Below, piece by piece: positions 1 through 8,213 of a stretch of DNA of 48,607 nucleotides. How positions within the stretch are numbered: the stretch's first letter is position 1; each line of letters opens with the position of its first letter. The DNA lies in assembly GCA_937958015.1 (NCBI GenBank), contig CALGOA010000074.1:1-48607 (forward strand). Reading direction: 5' to 3'. The notes beneath the pieces are model-generated. The model did not search any database. It saw only the letters and a list, made by a program, of their open reading frames with translations, and was not told the DNA's origin. The position numbers and the translations under genes are program-made. This DNA comes from an uncultured Acidimicrobiales bacterium (GTDB lineage: Bacteria; Actinomycetota; Acidimicrobiia; Acidimicrobiales; SZUA-35).

Positions 1-1030
1 GCTCGAAGAAGTTCGAGAGACCCTGAACATCCTGGAGTTCCATAAAGCTGAACGGGTTCTTGGAGCCGTACTGCGGTGCGTATCCGAGCATGGCGAGACG
101 CTGGTCAGCGACGTACTGCAGGTACTCCCGGGTGTCGTTCAAACCCATGCCCTGTACACCCTCGACGAGGACATCCTCGGCGAAGGCGAACTCGCAATCG
201 ACGGCTTCGCCCATCATCTCGCGAATCTGCGCTTCGAGCTGATCGTCGAACAGTTCGGGTCGCTCGGCCCGCACGGTGTCCACCACAGCCATTGCGAAGT
301 TCATGTGGCAGCTCTCGTCCCGGAAGACCCAGTTGGTCCCGTCGGCAAGGCCGTTCAGGAGTCCCTTGGAGCGGAGGAAGTACACGTAGGCGAATGCTGC
401 GAAGAAGAACAAACCTTCGATGCAGGTGGCGAAACAGATCAGGTTCAGGAGGAAGGCGCGAGCGTCTTCCTCGGTCTTGATCTCTTCCAGCGTGTCGATC
501 GAGCCGATCCACTTGAAGCAGAACTCGGCCTTAGCCCGGATCGAGGGGATGTTCTCGACGGCGGCGAAAGCCTCTTCGCGCTCGGCCATGTCGGGGATGT
601 AGTTGTCCAGCAGCGTGAGGTAGAACTGAACGTGCAGGGCTTCTTCGTACAACTGGCGGGACAGATACATCCGAGCTTCGGGAGCGTTGATGTGTTTGTA
701 CAGGTTGAGCACCAGGTTGTTCGACACGATGCTGTCACCGGTGGCAAAGAACGCCACCAAACGGCTGACCAGGTGTTTCTCCGCGGGGAGAAGTCGACGA
801 TTCAGGTCGACCAGATCGTCGGAGAAGTCGATCTCGTCGACGGTCCAGGTGTTCTTGATGGCGTCTTTGTACATATCGAAGAACGCCGGGTACCGCATGG
901 GTCGAAGGGTCAGGTCGAACCCGGGATCCAGGATGTTCTTCGGTCGTACCGCCGTGCCGGGGGTGGCTGGCGTCGTTGGGTTCTCGACGAGGTTCTCGTC
1001 GAAGGTGGAAAAACTCTCAGCTAGTGCCAT
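1..1030 (-). CDS. nrdB: Ribonucleotide reductase class I beta subunit (partial, 3' end outside window)
   Basis: Makes the diiron-tyrosyl radical used by the alpha subunit to reduce ribonucleotides to deoxyribonucleotides. About 343 residues are visible and the C-terminus is cut by the window edge. Visible ligand motifs: an Asp in FFATGDSIV; EEALHVQFY, which places Glu, His (+3) and Tyr (+7) as in E. coli E115/H118/Y122, so the radical tyrosine is present; a Glu in CIEGLFFF; and RDESCHMNF for the last Glu/His pair. The ATG shares its A with the TGA of nrdA just upstream on the same strand, so the two are translationally coupled. The family call is firm; NrdB versus NrdF naming is a convention. 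Confidence 0.95.
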   Translation of the reverse strand, partial: MALAESFSTFDENLVENPTTPATPGTAVRPKNILDPGFDLTLRPMRYPAFFDMYKDAIKNTWTVDEIDFSDDLVDLNRRLLPAEKHLVSRLVAFFATGDSIVSNNLVLNLYKHINAPEARMYLSRQLYEEALHVQFYLTLLDNYIPDMAEREEAFAAVENIPSIRAKAEFCFKWIGSIDTLEEIKTEEDARAFLLNLICFATCIEGLFFFAAFAYVYFLRSKGLLNGLADGTNWVFRDESCHMNFAMAVVDTVRAERPELFDDQLEAQIREMMGEAVDCEFAFAEDVLVEGVQGMGLNDTREYLQYVADQRLAMLGYAPQYGSKNPFSFMELQDVQGLSNFFE

Positions 1031-3468
1031 CAGTCGCACGCCTCACAGGTCTCGGGGTTCTCAAGGCTGCACGCAATGGCCTCTTCGTCGGTAAAGGTTG
1101 GGGTGACGATCTGGGTGGGTTCAACGGCGGGAGTGGGAGTAGGCGTGCCGCCGGTGGTCGACTTGTTGATCTTGGTGGCAGCCCGGCTACGCAGGTAGTA
1201 CGTGGTCTTGAGGCCACGCTTCCAGGCGTGCAGGTACATCGAGGAGAGTTTGCCGATGGTGGGCGTCTCCATGAAGAGGTTGAGCGACTGGCTCTGGTCG
1301 ATGTAGGCACCACGATCGGCTGCCATGTCGATCAGGGCTCGCATCGGAACTTCCCATGCGGTGCGATAGATCTCCCGAAGGTCTTCGGGAATACGTTCGA
1401 TGTGCTGAACCGAACCCTCGGCTTTCTTCAACTCGGTGATCATCTCGTCATCCCACAGACCACGCTGTTGGAGTTCTCGCACGAGATATCGGTTGATCTG
1501 CATGAACTCACCCGAGAGGGTCTCGCGCTTGAACAGGTTGGAGACCTGGGGTTCGATGCACTCGTAACAACCGACGATCGACGCGATCGTGGCGGTCGGG
1601 GCGATCGCGATGAGCAGGCTGTTGCGCAATCCGGAGTCGGCGATGTCGGCCCGGAGCGACGCCCAGTCGAGTTCGGCCGGAGGTTCCACGTTCCAGAGAT
1701 CCATCTGCAATTCGCCAGCCGAGGCGCGGGTGCCATCCCATGCATCGTGCGGGCCGTGCTTCTGGGCCAGCTGGTTGGATGCTGCGAGAGCGTGGAAGTA
1801 GATGTGGGCGCTGATCTTCTTCGAGAGTTCCTGGGCTTCCTCTGAATCGAATGCGAGGGACTTCTTGAAGAAGACGTCCTGGAGGCCCATCAGGCCCAGG
1901 CCAACCGGGCGCCACTGGTTGTTTGATGTGGCTGCTTCGGGGGTCGGGTAGAAGTTGATGTCGATCACACGATCGAGGAACGGCACAACCTGGCGGACAA
2001 CCTCACCAAGACGGTCGAACTCGAAATCGCCGGCCGGGGTGACAAAGGAGCCGAGATTCAGCGAGCCGAGATTGCAGACCGCGGTGTTGGCCTGATCGGT
2101 GACTTCGAGGATCTCGGTGCACAGGTTCGAGAGGTGCACGACCCGGGGCGAGCCGTCGGCGTTGGTTCCGCCGACCTGGTTGCACTTTTCGTTGGACGCG
2201 TCCTTGAAGGTGATCCAACCGTTGCCGGTCTGGGCAAGCGTCCGCATCATCTTGCTGTACAGCTGACGGGCGGGGAGCTGGCGCTCGAACAAACCGGCTT
2301 CTTCGGCGGCGGTGTAGGCCGCTTCGAACTCGGCGCCGTAAAGGTCGACGAGATGGGGAACCTTCTTGGGGTCAAAGAGTGACCACTGCCAGTCCTTCTC
2401 GACCCGCTCCATGAAGAGGTCGGGGATCCAGTTGGCGAGGTTCAGGTTGTGGGTGCGTCGGGCGTGGTCGCCGGTGTTGTCGCGCAGCTCGAGGAAGTCC
2501 TCGATATCGGCGTGCCAGGACTCGAGGTAGACACAGGCGGCTCCCTTGCGTCGGCCACCCTGGTTCACGGCCGAAACCGACGAATCGAGCGTGCGCAGCC
2601 AAGGCACGATGCCGTTGGAGAGGCCGTTGGTGCCCTTGATAAGGCTGCCGGTGGAACGAACCCGGTGCCACGCCACGCCGATGCCGCCGGCGAACTTCGA
2701 CAGGCGAGCGATGTCGGTGTAACGCTTGTAGATGCCCTCGAGGCTGTCCTCGGGGGAGTCGAGCAGGTAACACGAGCTCATCTGGGGGTGGGTCGTGCCG
2801 CTGTTGAACAACGTGGGGCTGGAGGGAAGGTAGGACAGCGACGACATCAGGTCGTAGAACTCGATGGCCTCATCGGCGTCGAGCGACAGGCCGCAGGCGA
2901 CGCGCAGGAAGAAGTATTGCGGGGTCTCGATGACCTGGCGGGTTTCGGGGTGGCGAAGCAGGTAACGGTCATAGACCGTGCGCAGGCCAAAGAACTCGAA
3001 GCCGCGATCGCGGTCGGAGTTGATCGCAGCGTTCAGTGCCGGTGCGTTCGCCTCGACGAACTGGAGGACCTCATCGGCGACCAGACCCAGGGAGTGGCCC
3101 ACGGTGATGGACTCGGAGAACCACGGGATCTTCTGGTTCCGCACCTCTTTATCGATCACGGTGGCCAACAGGCGGGCGGCGAGTCGGGAGTAGCCGGGTT
3201 CTTCAACGATGAGACCCGCAGCGGTGCGAATCGACAGTTCGTCGAGTTCGCCGGTGGTGGCGCCATCGGCGAGGCCGGAGATCGTACGGGTGGCGACGCG
3301 CATCGGATCGACGCCCATGAGGCCCTCGGAGGCCTTTGCGATGGCGTTGACGATGCGGTTGATGTCGACCGGTTCGAGGGATCCGTTGCGCTTACGAACA
3401 CGCATTCGGGGGGTTTGATCCACCGATATGTCGTCCCCGGTCGTTGTCGTGTCGTCGATCAGTGTCAC
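1030..3468 (-). CDS. nrdA: Ribonucleoside-diphosphate reductase class I alpha subunit
   Basis: Catalytic subunit of class I ribonucleotide reductase (about 812 aa). It opens with an ATP-cone allosteric domain (residues about 20-110, starting RMRVRKRNGSLEPVDINRI), followed by the ten-stranded barrel with SCYLLDSPEDS, the active-site motif NLCTEI, CNLGSLNLG, and PTATIASIVGCYECIEP. The C-terminus CSLENPETCEACD carries the redox CxxC pair that passes electrons from thioredoxin or glutaredoxin. An ATG lies further upstream at 3513, but it falls inside an NrdR-like palindrome. The GTG at 3468 is preceded by GGGAG at 7-nt spacing and is the better start. Cotranscribed with nrdB through a one-base stop/start overlap. 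Confidence 0.96.
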   Translation of the reverse strand: MTLIDDTTTTGDDISVDQTPRMRVRKRNGSLEPVDINRIVNAIAKASEGLMGVDPMRVATRTISGLADGATTGELDELSIRTAAGLIVEEPGYSRLAARLLATVIDKEVRNQKIPWFSESITVGHSLGLVADEVLQFVEANAPALNAAINSDRDRGFEFFGLRTVYDRYLLRHPETRQVIETPQYFFLRVACGLSLDADEAIEFYDLMSSLSYLPSSPTLFNSGTTHPQMSSCYLLDSPEDSLEGIYKRYTDIARLSKFAGGIGVAWHRVRSTGSLIKGTNGLSNGIVPWLRTLDSSVSAVNQGGRRKGAACVYLESWHADIEDFLELRDNTGDHARRTHNLNLANWIPDLFMERVEKDWQWSLFDPKKVPHLVDLYGAEFEAAYTAAEEAGLFERQLPARQLYSKMMRTLAQTGNGWITFKDASNEKCNQVGGTNADGSPRVVHLSNLCTEILEVTDQANTAVCNLGSLNLGSFVTPAGDFEFDRLGEVVRQVVPFLDRVIDINFYPTPEAATSNNQWRPVGLGLMGLQDVFFKKSLAFDSEEAQELSKKISAHIYFHALAASNQLAQKHGPHDAWDGTRASAGELQMDLWNVEPPAELDWASLRADIADSGLRNSLLIAIAPTATIASIVGCYECIEPQVSNLFKRETLSGEFMQINRYLVRELQQRGLWDDEMITELKKAEGSVQHIERIPEDLREIYRTAWEVPMRALIDMAADRGAYIDQSQSLNLFMETPTIGKLSSMYLHAWKRGLKTTYYLRSRAATKINKSTTGGTPTPTPAVEPTQIVTPTFTDEEAIACSLENPETCEACD

Positions 3469-3509
3469 TCTCAAGCTCCCTCTTTGCCTGTTTCTGCTTC
3501 CGCTGCGAA

Positions 3510-3525
3510 CCACTAGATGTGGTGT
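3510..3525. promoter_or_regulatory. Candidate NrdR box (proximal)
   Basis: Imperfect palindrome, on the minus strand ACACCACATCTAGTGG, matching 12 of 16 positions of the NrdR consensus as I remember it (ACACWATATATWGTGT). It lies 42 bp upstream of the preferred nrdA GTG start. NrdR represses nrd operons in most bacteria; binding here is inferred. Confidence 0.45.
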
Positions 3526-3549
3526 TGTTGGGTGTCAGCGTGCGATTTC

Positions 3550-3565
3550 GTCCCACATGTTGTGG
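3550..3565. promoter_or_regulatory. Candidate NrdR box (distal)
   Basis: Contains the inverted repeat CCACA-TGT-TGTGG. It matches the NrdR consensus less well (about 9 of 16) but is centred 40 bp, close to four helical turns, from the proximal box. NrdR boxes usually come in pairs on the same helix face, which supports the pair slightly. Confidence 0.3.
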
Positions 3566-3736
3566 TGACCGGGTTGGAATTACAGCATTGAAGTTACACA
3601 CGCGCAACCCCTATGACCGGAGAATCTGAGGGAGTTCACCGCGAGATTTGTGACCTTCGACACGCCCAATCGCCTGACCAGCACATTTACCCAAGGCGGC
3701 CCGAATCACTGTAAAAAGTGGTCGATTTCTTGCAAC

Positions 3737-3750
3737 TTACTCCCGAGTAA
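3737..3750. promoter_or_regulatory. Perfect inverted repeat, candidate operator of the RHH-like gene
   Basis: TTACTC-CC-GAGTAA is a perfect 6-2-6 inverted repeat 70 bp before the RHH-like gene. TTGCAAC occurs immediately 5' of it (3730-3736) and again at 3765-3771. The arrangement resembles an autoregulatory operator, but no factor is shown to bind it. The rest of the 3514-3820 gap holds the NrdR-like boxes and a short hairpin around 3783-3798; I see no gene in it. Confidence 0.35.
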
Positions 3751-3820
3751 CAACGTCCTGCTCATTGCAACGACATCGATGTGGCTCTTGAGGGCCACCC
3801 AACCACAAAGGAAACGAACT

Positions 3821-4108
3821 ATGTCAGCAGTTACCGCCGCCAGCGCCGCTTTCTCGGCCGCCCAGGCCGCCGACCTGGCACGCACCACAAAGAAGCGCAA
3901 GGCGCTCCACGCCTATCTCAGTGACGACGCCCATGAAACCTGGCATCAGTTCGCCGCAACCCATGGCATCAGTGTGAGTGCCACCCTCGAAGCTCTCGCC
4001 GCAGAATTGCAGGCATCAGAGGTCGCCGATGGCGGCTCGATCGACTTCGATCCCATCGTGTCACGGGCTCGTCAAACCGACGCCGCCCGTCGTCGTCGCC
4101 GCCGCTAG
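3821..4108 (+). CDS. Small RHH-like (Arc/CopG-type) hypothetical protein
   Basis: A 95-aa basic protein. Start chosen at ATG 3821, preceded by AAAGGAAACGAACT; the longer upstream reading frame crosses the putative operator and is unlikely to be translated. Residues 1-20 are Ala-rich. Residues about 25-65 (KALHAYLSDDAHETWHQFA followed by HGISVSATLEALAAEL) fit a ribbon-helix-helix fold: a short strand, then two helices. The C-terminus ends in six consecutive Arg. The family usually binds DNA as a dimer, often autoregulating. The function is inferred from predicted fold alone; no partner toxin gene is adjacent. Confidence 0.6.
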   Translation: MSAVTAASAAFSAAQAADLARTTKKRKALHAYLSDDAHETWHQFAATHGISVSATLEALAAELQASEVADGGSIDFDPIVSRARQTDAARRRRRR

Positions 4109-4230
4109 AAACCTCTCACCCGCACCGGCATCTCCTCCGTAGGGGGAGGGGTGCCGCAAGTGCGCCTGGTGCCATCAGGTCCCTTCCGGACTGCGTCAGG
4201 TCGGCCAACGAGGACCGTTGCGATAGGGGG

Positions 4231-4254
4231 GTGGTGCTCCTTAGGGGGCACCAC
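4231..4254 (+). terminator. Intrinsic terminator-like hairpin
   Basis: GTGGTGCTCC pairs with GGGGCACCAC over 10 bp (one G-T) around the 4-nt loop TTAG and is followed by TTCTTC. It lies between the convergent RHH-like gene and xthA, reading best on the plus strand. Confidence 0.6.
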
Positions 4255-4263
4255 TTCTTCGCG

Positions 4264-5031
4264 TCATCGCTCCGATGAATCGCTCGCTTTCTCGGCTGGC
4301 GCGAGGTCGAGCCAGAGCGGTGCGTGATCGCTGGTCCGAGGTCGAGCGCGTTCAGCTATGTCGACCACTGCGTGTTGCACCGAGTTCGCAACCGCATCGT
4401 TGCAGAACATGTAGTCGAGCCGCCAGCCGCGGCCCCGTTCGAACGAGTCGTGGGCGTAATTCCACCACGTAAACAAACCGCTTCCCGTATGCGCTTCCCG
4501 GTGGCAGTCGTGAAGTGCGGCCCGCTCTATTAGCTGGTCCAAACAGCTCCGCTCCTCGGAGGTAAAGAGATTTCGACCCCGATACTTGTCAGGCTTCCAT
4601 ACGTCCAATGGCTCACGTGCGACGTTGAAGTCACCGACGATCGACACCCTCTCGTATCGTTGGGTCTGCAACGTTGCGACCGCAACGAAACTGTTGAGCC
4701 AGTCGAGCTTGGCCCGATGGCGATCGGTTCCCGCTTTTCGACCGTTGGGGGCATAGACCGATACCACCCGCATGCCGTCGCTCGTCGCCGCCACGGTGCG
4801 CCCGTCGCCGGTGGGAAGATCTACGTCGGTAAGCGGGTGGACCGAGACCAGCGCCGTGTGGTCGGTGTGGGCCACGTGATATCCCAGGTCTTCCAGCAGC
4901 TTCATCGGTTCACCATCGGAACTGCGAAGCTCCTGCAGGGCGATCACGTCGGGTTCACGCTCGATCAGCCACGACAGCAGGTTCGGTGTTCTGGCGCGGA
5001 TTCCATTGATGTTCCAGGATGCGATCCGCAC
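4264..5031 (-). CDS. xthA: Exodeoxyribonuclease III (AP endonuclease family)
   Basis: Base-excision-repair nuclease of the exonuclease-endonuclease-phosphatase fold, 255 aa, a normal length. Motifs run in order: ASWNINGIRAR at residues 4-14, LQELRS (metal-binding Glu), VYAPNG, GDFNVAREPLDV (catalytic Asp/Asn), RGWRLDYMF and the terminal SDHAPLWLDL with the catalytic Asp-His. The start is GTG at 5031, preceded by AGGGTGG. It runs divergently from pcrA, and the two DNA-maintenance genes share a 207-bp gap. Assigned with high confidence; whether it favours AP sites or 3' exonuclease activity cannot be read from sequence. Confidence 0.95.
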   Translation of the reverse strand: MRIASWNINGIRARTPNLLSWLIEREPDVIALQELRSSDGEPMKLLEDLGYHVAHTDHTALVSVHPLTDVDLPTGDGRTVAATSDGMRVVSVYAPNGRKAGTDRHRAKLDWLNSFVAVATLQTQRYERVSIVGDFNVAREPLDVWKPDKYRGRNLFTSEERSCLDQLIERAALHDCHREAHTGSGLFTWWNYAHDSFERGRGWRLDYMFCNDAVANSVQHAVVDIAERARPRTSDHAPLWLDLAPAEKASDSSER

Positions 5032-5070
5032 CCGGCCACCCTAACGAGACCGCAAGAGCCGCATCCGGCG

Positions 5071-5205
5071 CTAGGCACCCGGCGGTGGACCGCCGGCGTT
5101 TTCCACCTCGCCGTTGAGGCAACGGCAACCCCGGGTGGTCAGGGACACGTACTGTCCGTCGGTTGCACACGCAACTGAATCGGTGCCTGAGCGTTCAGCT
5201 GGCAT
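5071..5205 (-). CDS. Possible small Cys-containing protein (44 aa)
   Basis: A short reading frame in the xthA-pcrA gap, starting at ATG 5205 and ending at TAG 5071. Its second half, with QYVSLTTRGCRCLNGEVEN, has GC-rich third positions like real genes here and three Cys in total. There is no clear ribosome-binding site (GAGACAG is the nearest purine run) and no recognised family. It could equally be leader sequence of xthA, which reads on the same strand. Confidence 0.25.
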   Translation of the reverse strand: MPAERSGTDSVACATDGQYVSLTTRGCRCLNGEVENAGGPPPGA

Positions 5206-5238
5206 CTCTGTCTCACTGGGCCGGTACGGTTCTGATCT

Positions 5239-7470
5239 GTGGCAGAGGATCGAATACTCGGCGGATTGAACGCAGCGCAACTGGATGCGGTCACCCACAC
5301 CGGTGGGCCATTGCTCGTCATCGCCGGCGCCGGGTCAGGCAAGACCCGTGTCCTGACCCGCCGGATCGCGTGGCTGATCGACGAGGGAGCCTCGCCGTTC
5401 GAAATTCTGGCGATCACCTTCACCAACAAAGCCGCCGGCGAAATGAAACACCGGGTCCAGGAACTGGTTGGACCGGTCGCTCAGAAGATGTGGGTGTCCA
5501 CCTTCCACTCGGCCTGTGTTCGAATTCTCCGTCGGGATGGCAAGGCGCTGGGGTATCCCAGTGCGTTCACCATCTACGACCAGGCCGACGCCACCCGGCT
5601 GGTTGGATACGTGATCCGCGATCTCGGCCTGGACTCGAAGCGGTTTAATCCACGTGCCATCCACGGCTCGATCTCCTCGGCCAAGAACGAAGGGCTCGAC
5701 CCCGCCACCTTTGCGGATTCGGCCCAGCACATCGCGGCGAAGAAGACCGCCGATATCTACCTCGAGTACCAGCGCCGCCTCGAACAGGCGGGGGCGATGG
5801 ACTTCGATGATCTGCTACTGAACACCACTCGCCTCTTCCGAAAGGAGCCCGAGGTCCTCGCGCACTATCAGCGCCGCTTCGGCAACCTTCTGGTAGACGA
5901 GTATCAAGACACCAACGCGGTGCAGAACGAGATGGTTCTGAAGATCGCAGAGCAGCACCGGCAGGTCACCGTCGTGGGTGACGACGCTCAGAGTGTCTAT
6001 GGATTTCGGGGCGCCGACATCCGGAACATCATGCAGTTCGAAGAGGCCTTCCACGATGCCTCGGTCGTGCTGTTGGAACAGAATTACCGATCGACCCAGA
6101 ACATCCTGACGGCGGCCAATGCGGTGATCGCCAATAACTTTGGGGCGCGGCAAAAGAATCTGTGGACCGAAACCGGTGACGGTGAGGTGATTCAGCACTT
6201 CGTCGGCGAAGACGAGGTTGAGGAGGCGCAGTTCGTCGCCAACGAGTTCAGTCGTCTCCACAGTTACGGCGAGTACCGGTGGGACGAGATGGCCGTCTTC
6301 TATCGGACCAACGCCCAGTCTCGGGTGATGGAGGAATACCTCATGCGAGTGGGGATTCCGTACAAGGTGATCGGTGGCACCAGGTTCTATGACCGGCGAG
6401 AGGTGAAGGATGCGCTCGCCTACGTGAAGGTGGCGGTGAACCCCGCCGACGAGGTCTCGCTGAAGCGGATCCTCAATACGCCGAAACGTGGCGTCGGTGA
6501 CACGTCGGTGTCGAAGCTGGACACCTTCGCAGCCCAGAACGGTCTCACGTTCTTTGACTCGCTGGAACGAGCCGATGAGGCGGGAGTGTCCGGCACGGCC
6601 ATCAAGGGAATCGCCCGGTTCCTGCAACTGCACCACAGTTCAACGCTCGAGGTCGAAAAGGGTCCGGCCGAACTGTTGGAACGGGTCCTGAACGACAGCG
6701 GTTATGTGGCCGAGTTGGAGGATGAACGATCGGTCGAGGCCGAGAGTCGTCTGGAGAACCTGCAGGAACTGATCGGTGTGGCTCGAGACTTCGAGACCGT
6801 CGAGGAGTTCCTGGAACAGGTGTCGCTCGTCGCCGACGCCGACGGGATCGAAGGTGACGCTGGCGTTCTGTTGATGACGGTCCATGCCGCCAAGGGCCTC
6901 GAGTTCCCGGTGGTTGCGGTGATCGGTATGGAGGACGGCGTGTTCCCCCACATCCGGGCGCTCACCGAACCCAAGGAAATGGAAGAGGAACGTCGGCTTT
7001 GTTACGTGGCGCTCACCCGCGCTCAGGAACGCCTCTATCTTGCGAACGCGCAGCAGCGCATGTTGTTTGGTTCGTCCCAATACAACCCGCCCAGCCGGTT
7101 CCTTGAGGAGATCCCCTCCGGGGTGATGAGCCCCGCCGAAGGATCTCGGGCCCGGAAGCGGAAACTGAAGACAACCTTCGGGCGACGGATCGGTTCGATC
7201 GAGGACGCCACGGCGTTCGGAAAGGGCCCCGCCGCCTTCGGGGGACGGGATCGTCAGATCGACTCCGCCTTGAAAGCGGGCGCCTCAGCTGCGAGCTCTG
7301 AGAGTCAGCTCCGAATCGGCGACGATGTGCGGCACAACAGCTTTGGTGAGGGCGTGATCCTCGACATCAGTGGCGACGGAGAAAAGGCCGAAGCGACGAT
7401 TCGATTCCCGGGGGTGGGGGAGAAGGTGCTGCTCCTGGCATGGGCACCCCTCCAAAAGGTCGACCACTAA
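5239..7470 (+). CDS. pcrA: ATP-dependent DNA helicase, UvrD/PcrA family
   Basis: 3'-5' superfamily 1 helicase for nucleotide excision repair, mismatch repair and clearing of recombinase filaments; 743 aa. Walker A is GAGSGKTRV (about residue 30), motif Ib AITFTNKAA, motif II LLVDEYQDTN, motif III VVGDDAQSVYGFRGAD, motif IV LEQNYRS, motif V LMTVHAAKGLEF and motif VI YVALTRAQERLYL. The last 50 residues (GDDVRHNSFGEGVILDISG onward) form the Tudor-like C-terminal domain typical of PcrA/UvrD that contacts RNA polymerase. The start is GTG 5239 with only a weak purine-rich site upstream. No residue of the core motifs appears altered. Confidence 0.96.
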   Translation: MAEDRILGGLNAAQLDAVTHTGGPLLVIAGAGSGKTRVLTRRIAWLIDEGASPFEILAITFTNKAAGEMKHRVQELVGPVAQKMWVSTFHSACVRILRRDGKALGYPSAFTIYDQADATRLVGYVIRDLGLDSKRFNPRAIHGSISSAKNEGLDPATFADSAQHIAAKKTADIYLEYQRRLEQAGAMDFDDLLLNTTRLFRKEPEVLAHYQRRFGNLLVDEYQDTNAVQNEMVLKIAEQHRQVTVVGDDAQSVYGFRGADIRNIMQFEEAFHDASVVLLEQNYRSTQNILTAANAVIANNFGARQKNLWTETGDGEVIQHFVGEDEVEEAQFVANEFSRLHSYGEYRWDEMAVFYRTNAQSRVMEEYLMRVGIPYKVIGGTRFYDRREVKDALAYVKVAVNPADEVSLKRILNTPKRGVGDTSVSKLDTFAAQNGLTFFDSLERADEAGVSGTAIKGIARFLQLHHSSTLEVEKGPAELLERVLNDSGYVAELEDERSVEAESRLENLQELIGVARDFETVEEFLEQVSLVADADGIEGDAGVLLMTVHAAKGLEFPVVAVIGMEDGVFPHIRALTEPKEMEEERRLCYVALTRAQERLYLANAQQRMLFGSSQYNPPSRFLEEIPSGVMSPAEGSRARKRKLKTTFGRRIGSIEDATAFGKGPAAFGGRDRQIDSALKAGASAASSESQLRIGDDVRHNSFGEGVILDISGDGEKAEATIRFPGVGEKVLLLAWAPLQKVDH

Positions 7471-7639
7471 CCCCGACCCCTCCTGCACCCCCTTCCCTCC
7501 AAAAATCGTTGGCCCAGCACAATCGGTGTGTTCCGCCAACGCCAGATCGTTCGAATGTGCTGGTCCGACGACAGAAGGAACACCGGGTCACCGGTCAGCT
7601 CCCGAGATGATCGGGGATTCGACGGCGAAGGCGTGTGCG

Positions 7640-8131
7640 TCAGGTGCCGGCGGCGATGGTCACGAAGACCTGCCCGTCGATGACCTCGACCGGGTACTGA
7701 CGGAGGCCGTCACCGTCCTCGGGAAACACGAGGTCCGGGCAGACGTCGTTGCCGCGAAACTCCGATGCGTCGCGGTCGAAGACCACGAAACAGTCTCGCG
7801 TGACGTCATCGGGGCGAACGGCGAACGCGAGCCAACCGTCGACCGGGTTATCGCCGAGGTGCTGGACATAGATGTCGCGGTCGTTGCCCAGCCCGGAGAT
7901 GAGGAGTGGGTCGCCGCCGAACACGTCTTCATCGTCGATCTTGAGAGCCAGGTCTTCGGCGTCGCCCACGTTGAACGTGTCATCGCCAAGGTTCAGGTTG
8001 AGCTCGCCGTCGGCGGCCTGACCCGTGATCTGAATGATGAGGAATCCGATCGCCACTGCGCCGAGCACACCTGCGATCGCAATAACTGCGGCCTGATTGA
8101 AAGGATTCTTCCTGCTGGGAGCGATTGGCAT
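7640..8131 (-). CDS. Membrane-anchored protein with degenerate Rieske-like C-terminus
   Basis: 163 aa from ATG 8131 (a TTG nine bases upstream is possible). Residues about 14-38 form one transmembrane helix (AAVIAIAGVLGAVAIGFLIIQ), so the rest should be outside the cytoplasm. The C-terminal part, RDCFVVFDRDASEF then FPEDGDGLRQYPVEVIDGQV, follows the end of a Rieske domain, where CPCHGSxF is followed by LPxYPVxVxDGxV. The Cys-His cluster ligands are missing here: only isolated Cys remain and no CxH pair. The Rieske resemblance is my reading from motif memory. The function is unknown. It is divergent from the CpdA-like gene. Confidence 0.6.
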   Translation of the reverse strand: MPIAPSRKNPFNQAAVIAIAGVLGAVAIGFLIIQITGQAADGELNLNLGDDTFNVGDAEDLALKIDDEDVFGGDPLLISGLGNDRDIYVQHLGDNPVDGWLAFAVRPDDVTRDCFVVFDRDASEFRGNDVCPDLVFPEDGDGLRQYPVEVIDGQVFVTIAAGT

Positions 8132-8213
8132 TGATTTCAAGTATCGCAGGCGAAGGATCCGGCTTCACCAGCCGACGAGTAATTGGTTACCCTTGTCACT
8201 AACGGGAGGTGTA

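Noticed and set aside
7500..7590. A GTTCGAAT motif suggestive of a tRNA T-loop
   Set aside because: No T-stem pairing, no acceptor stem and no D-arm nearby.
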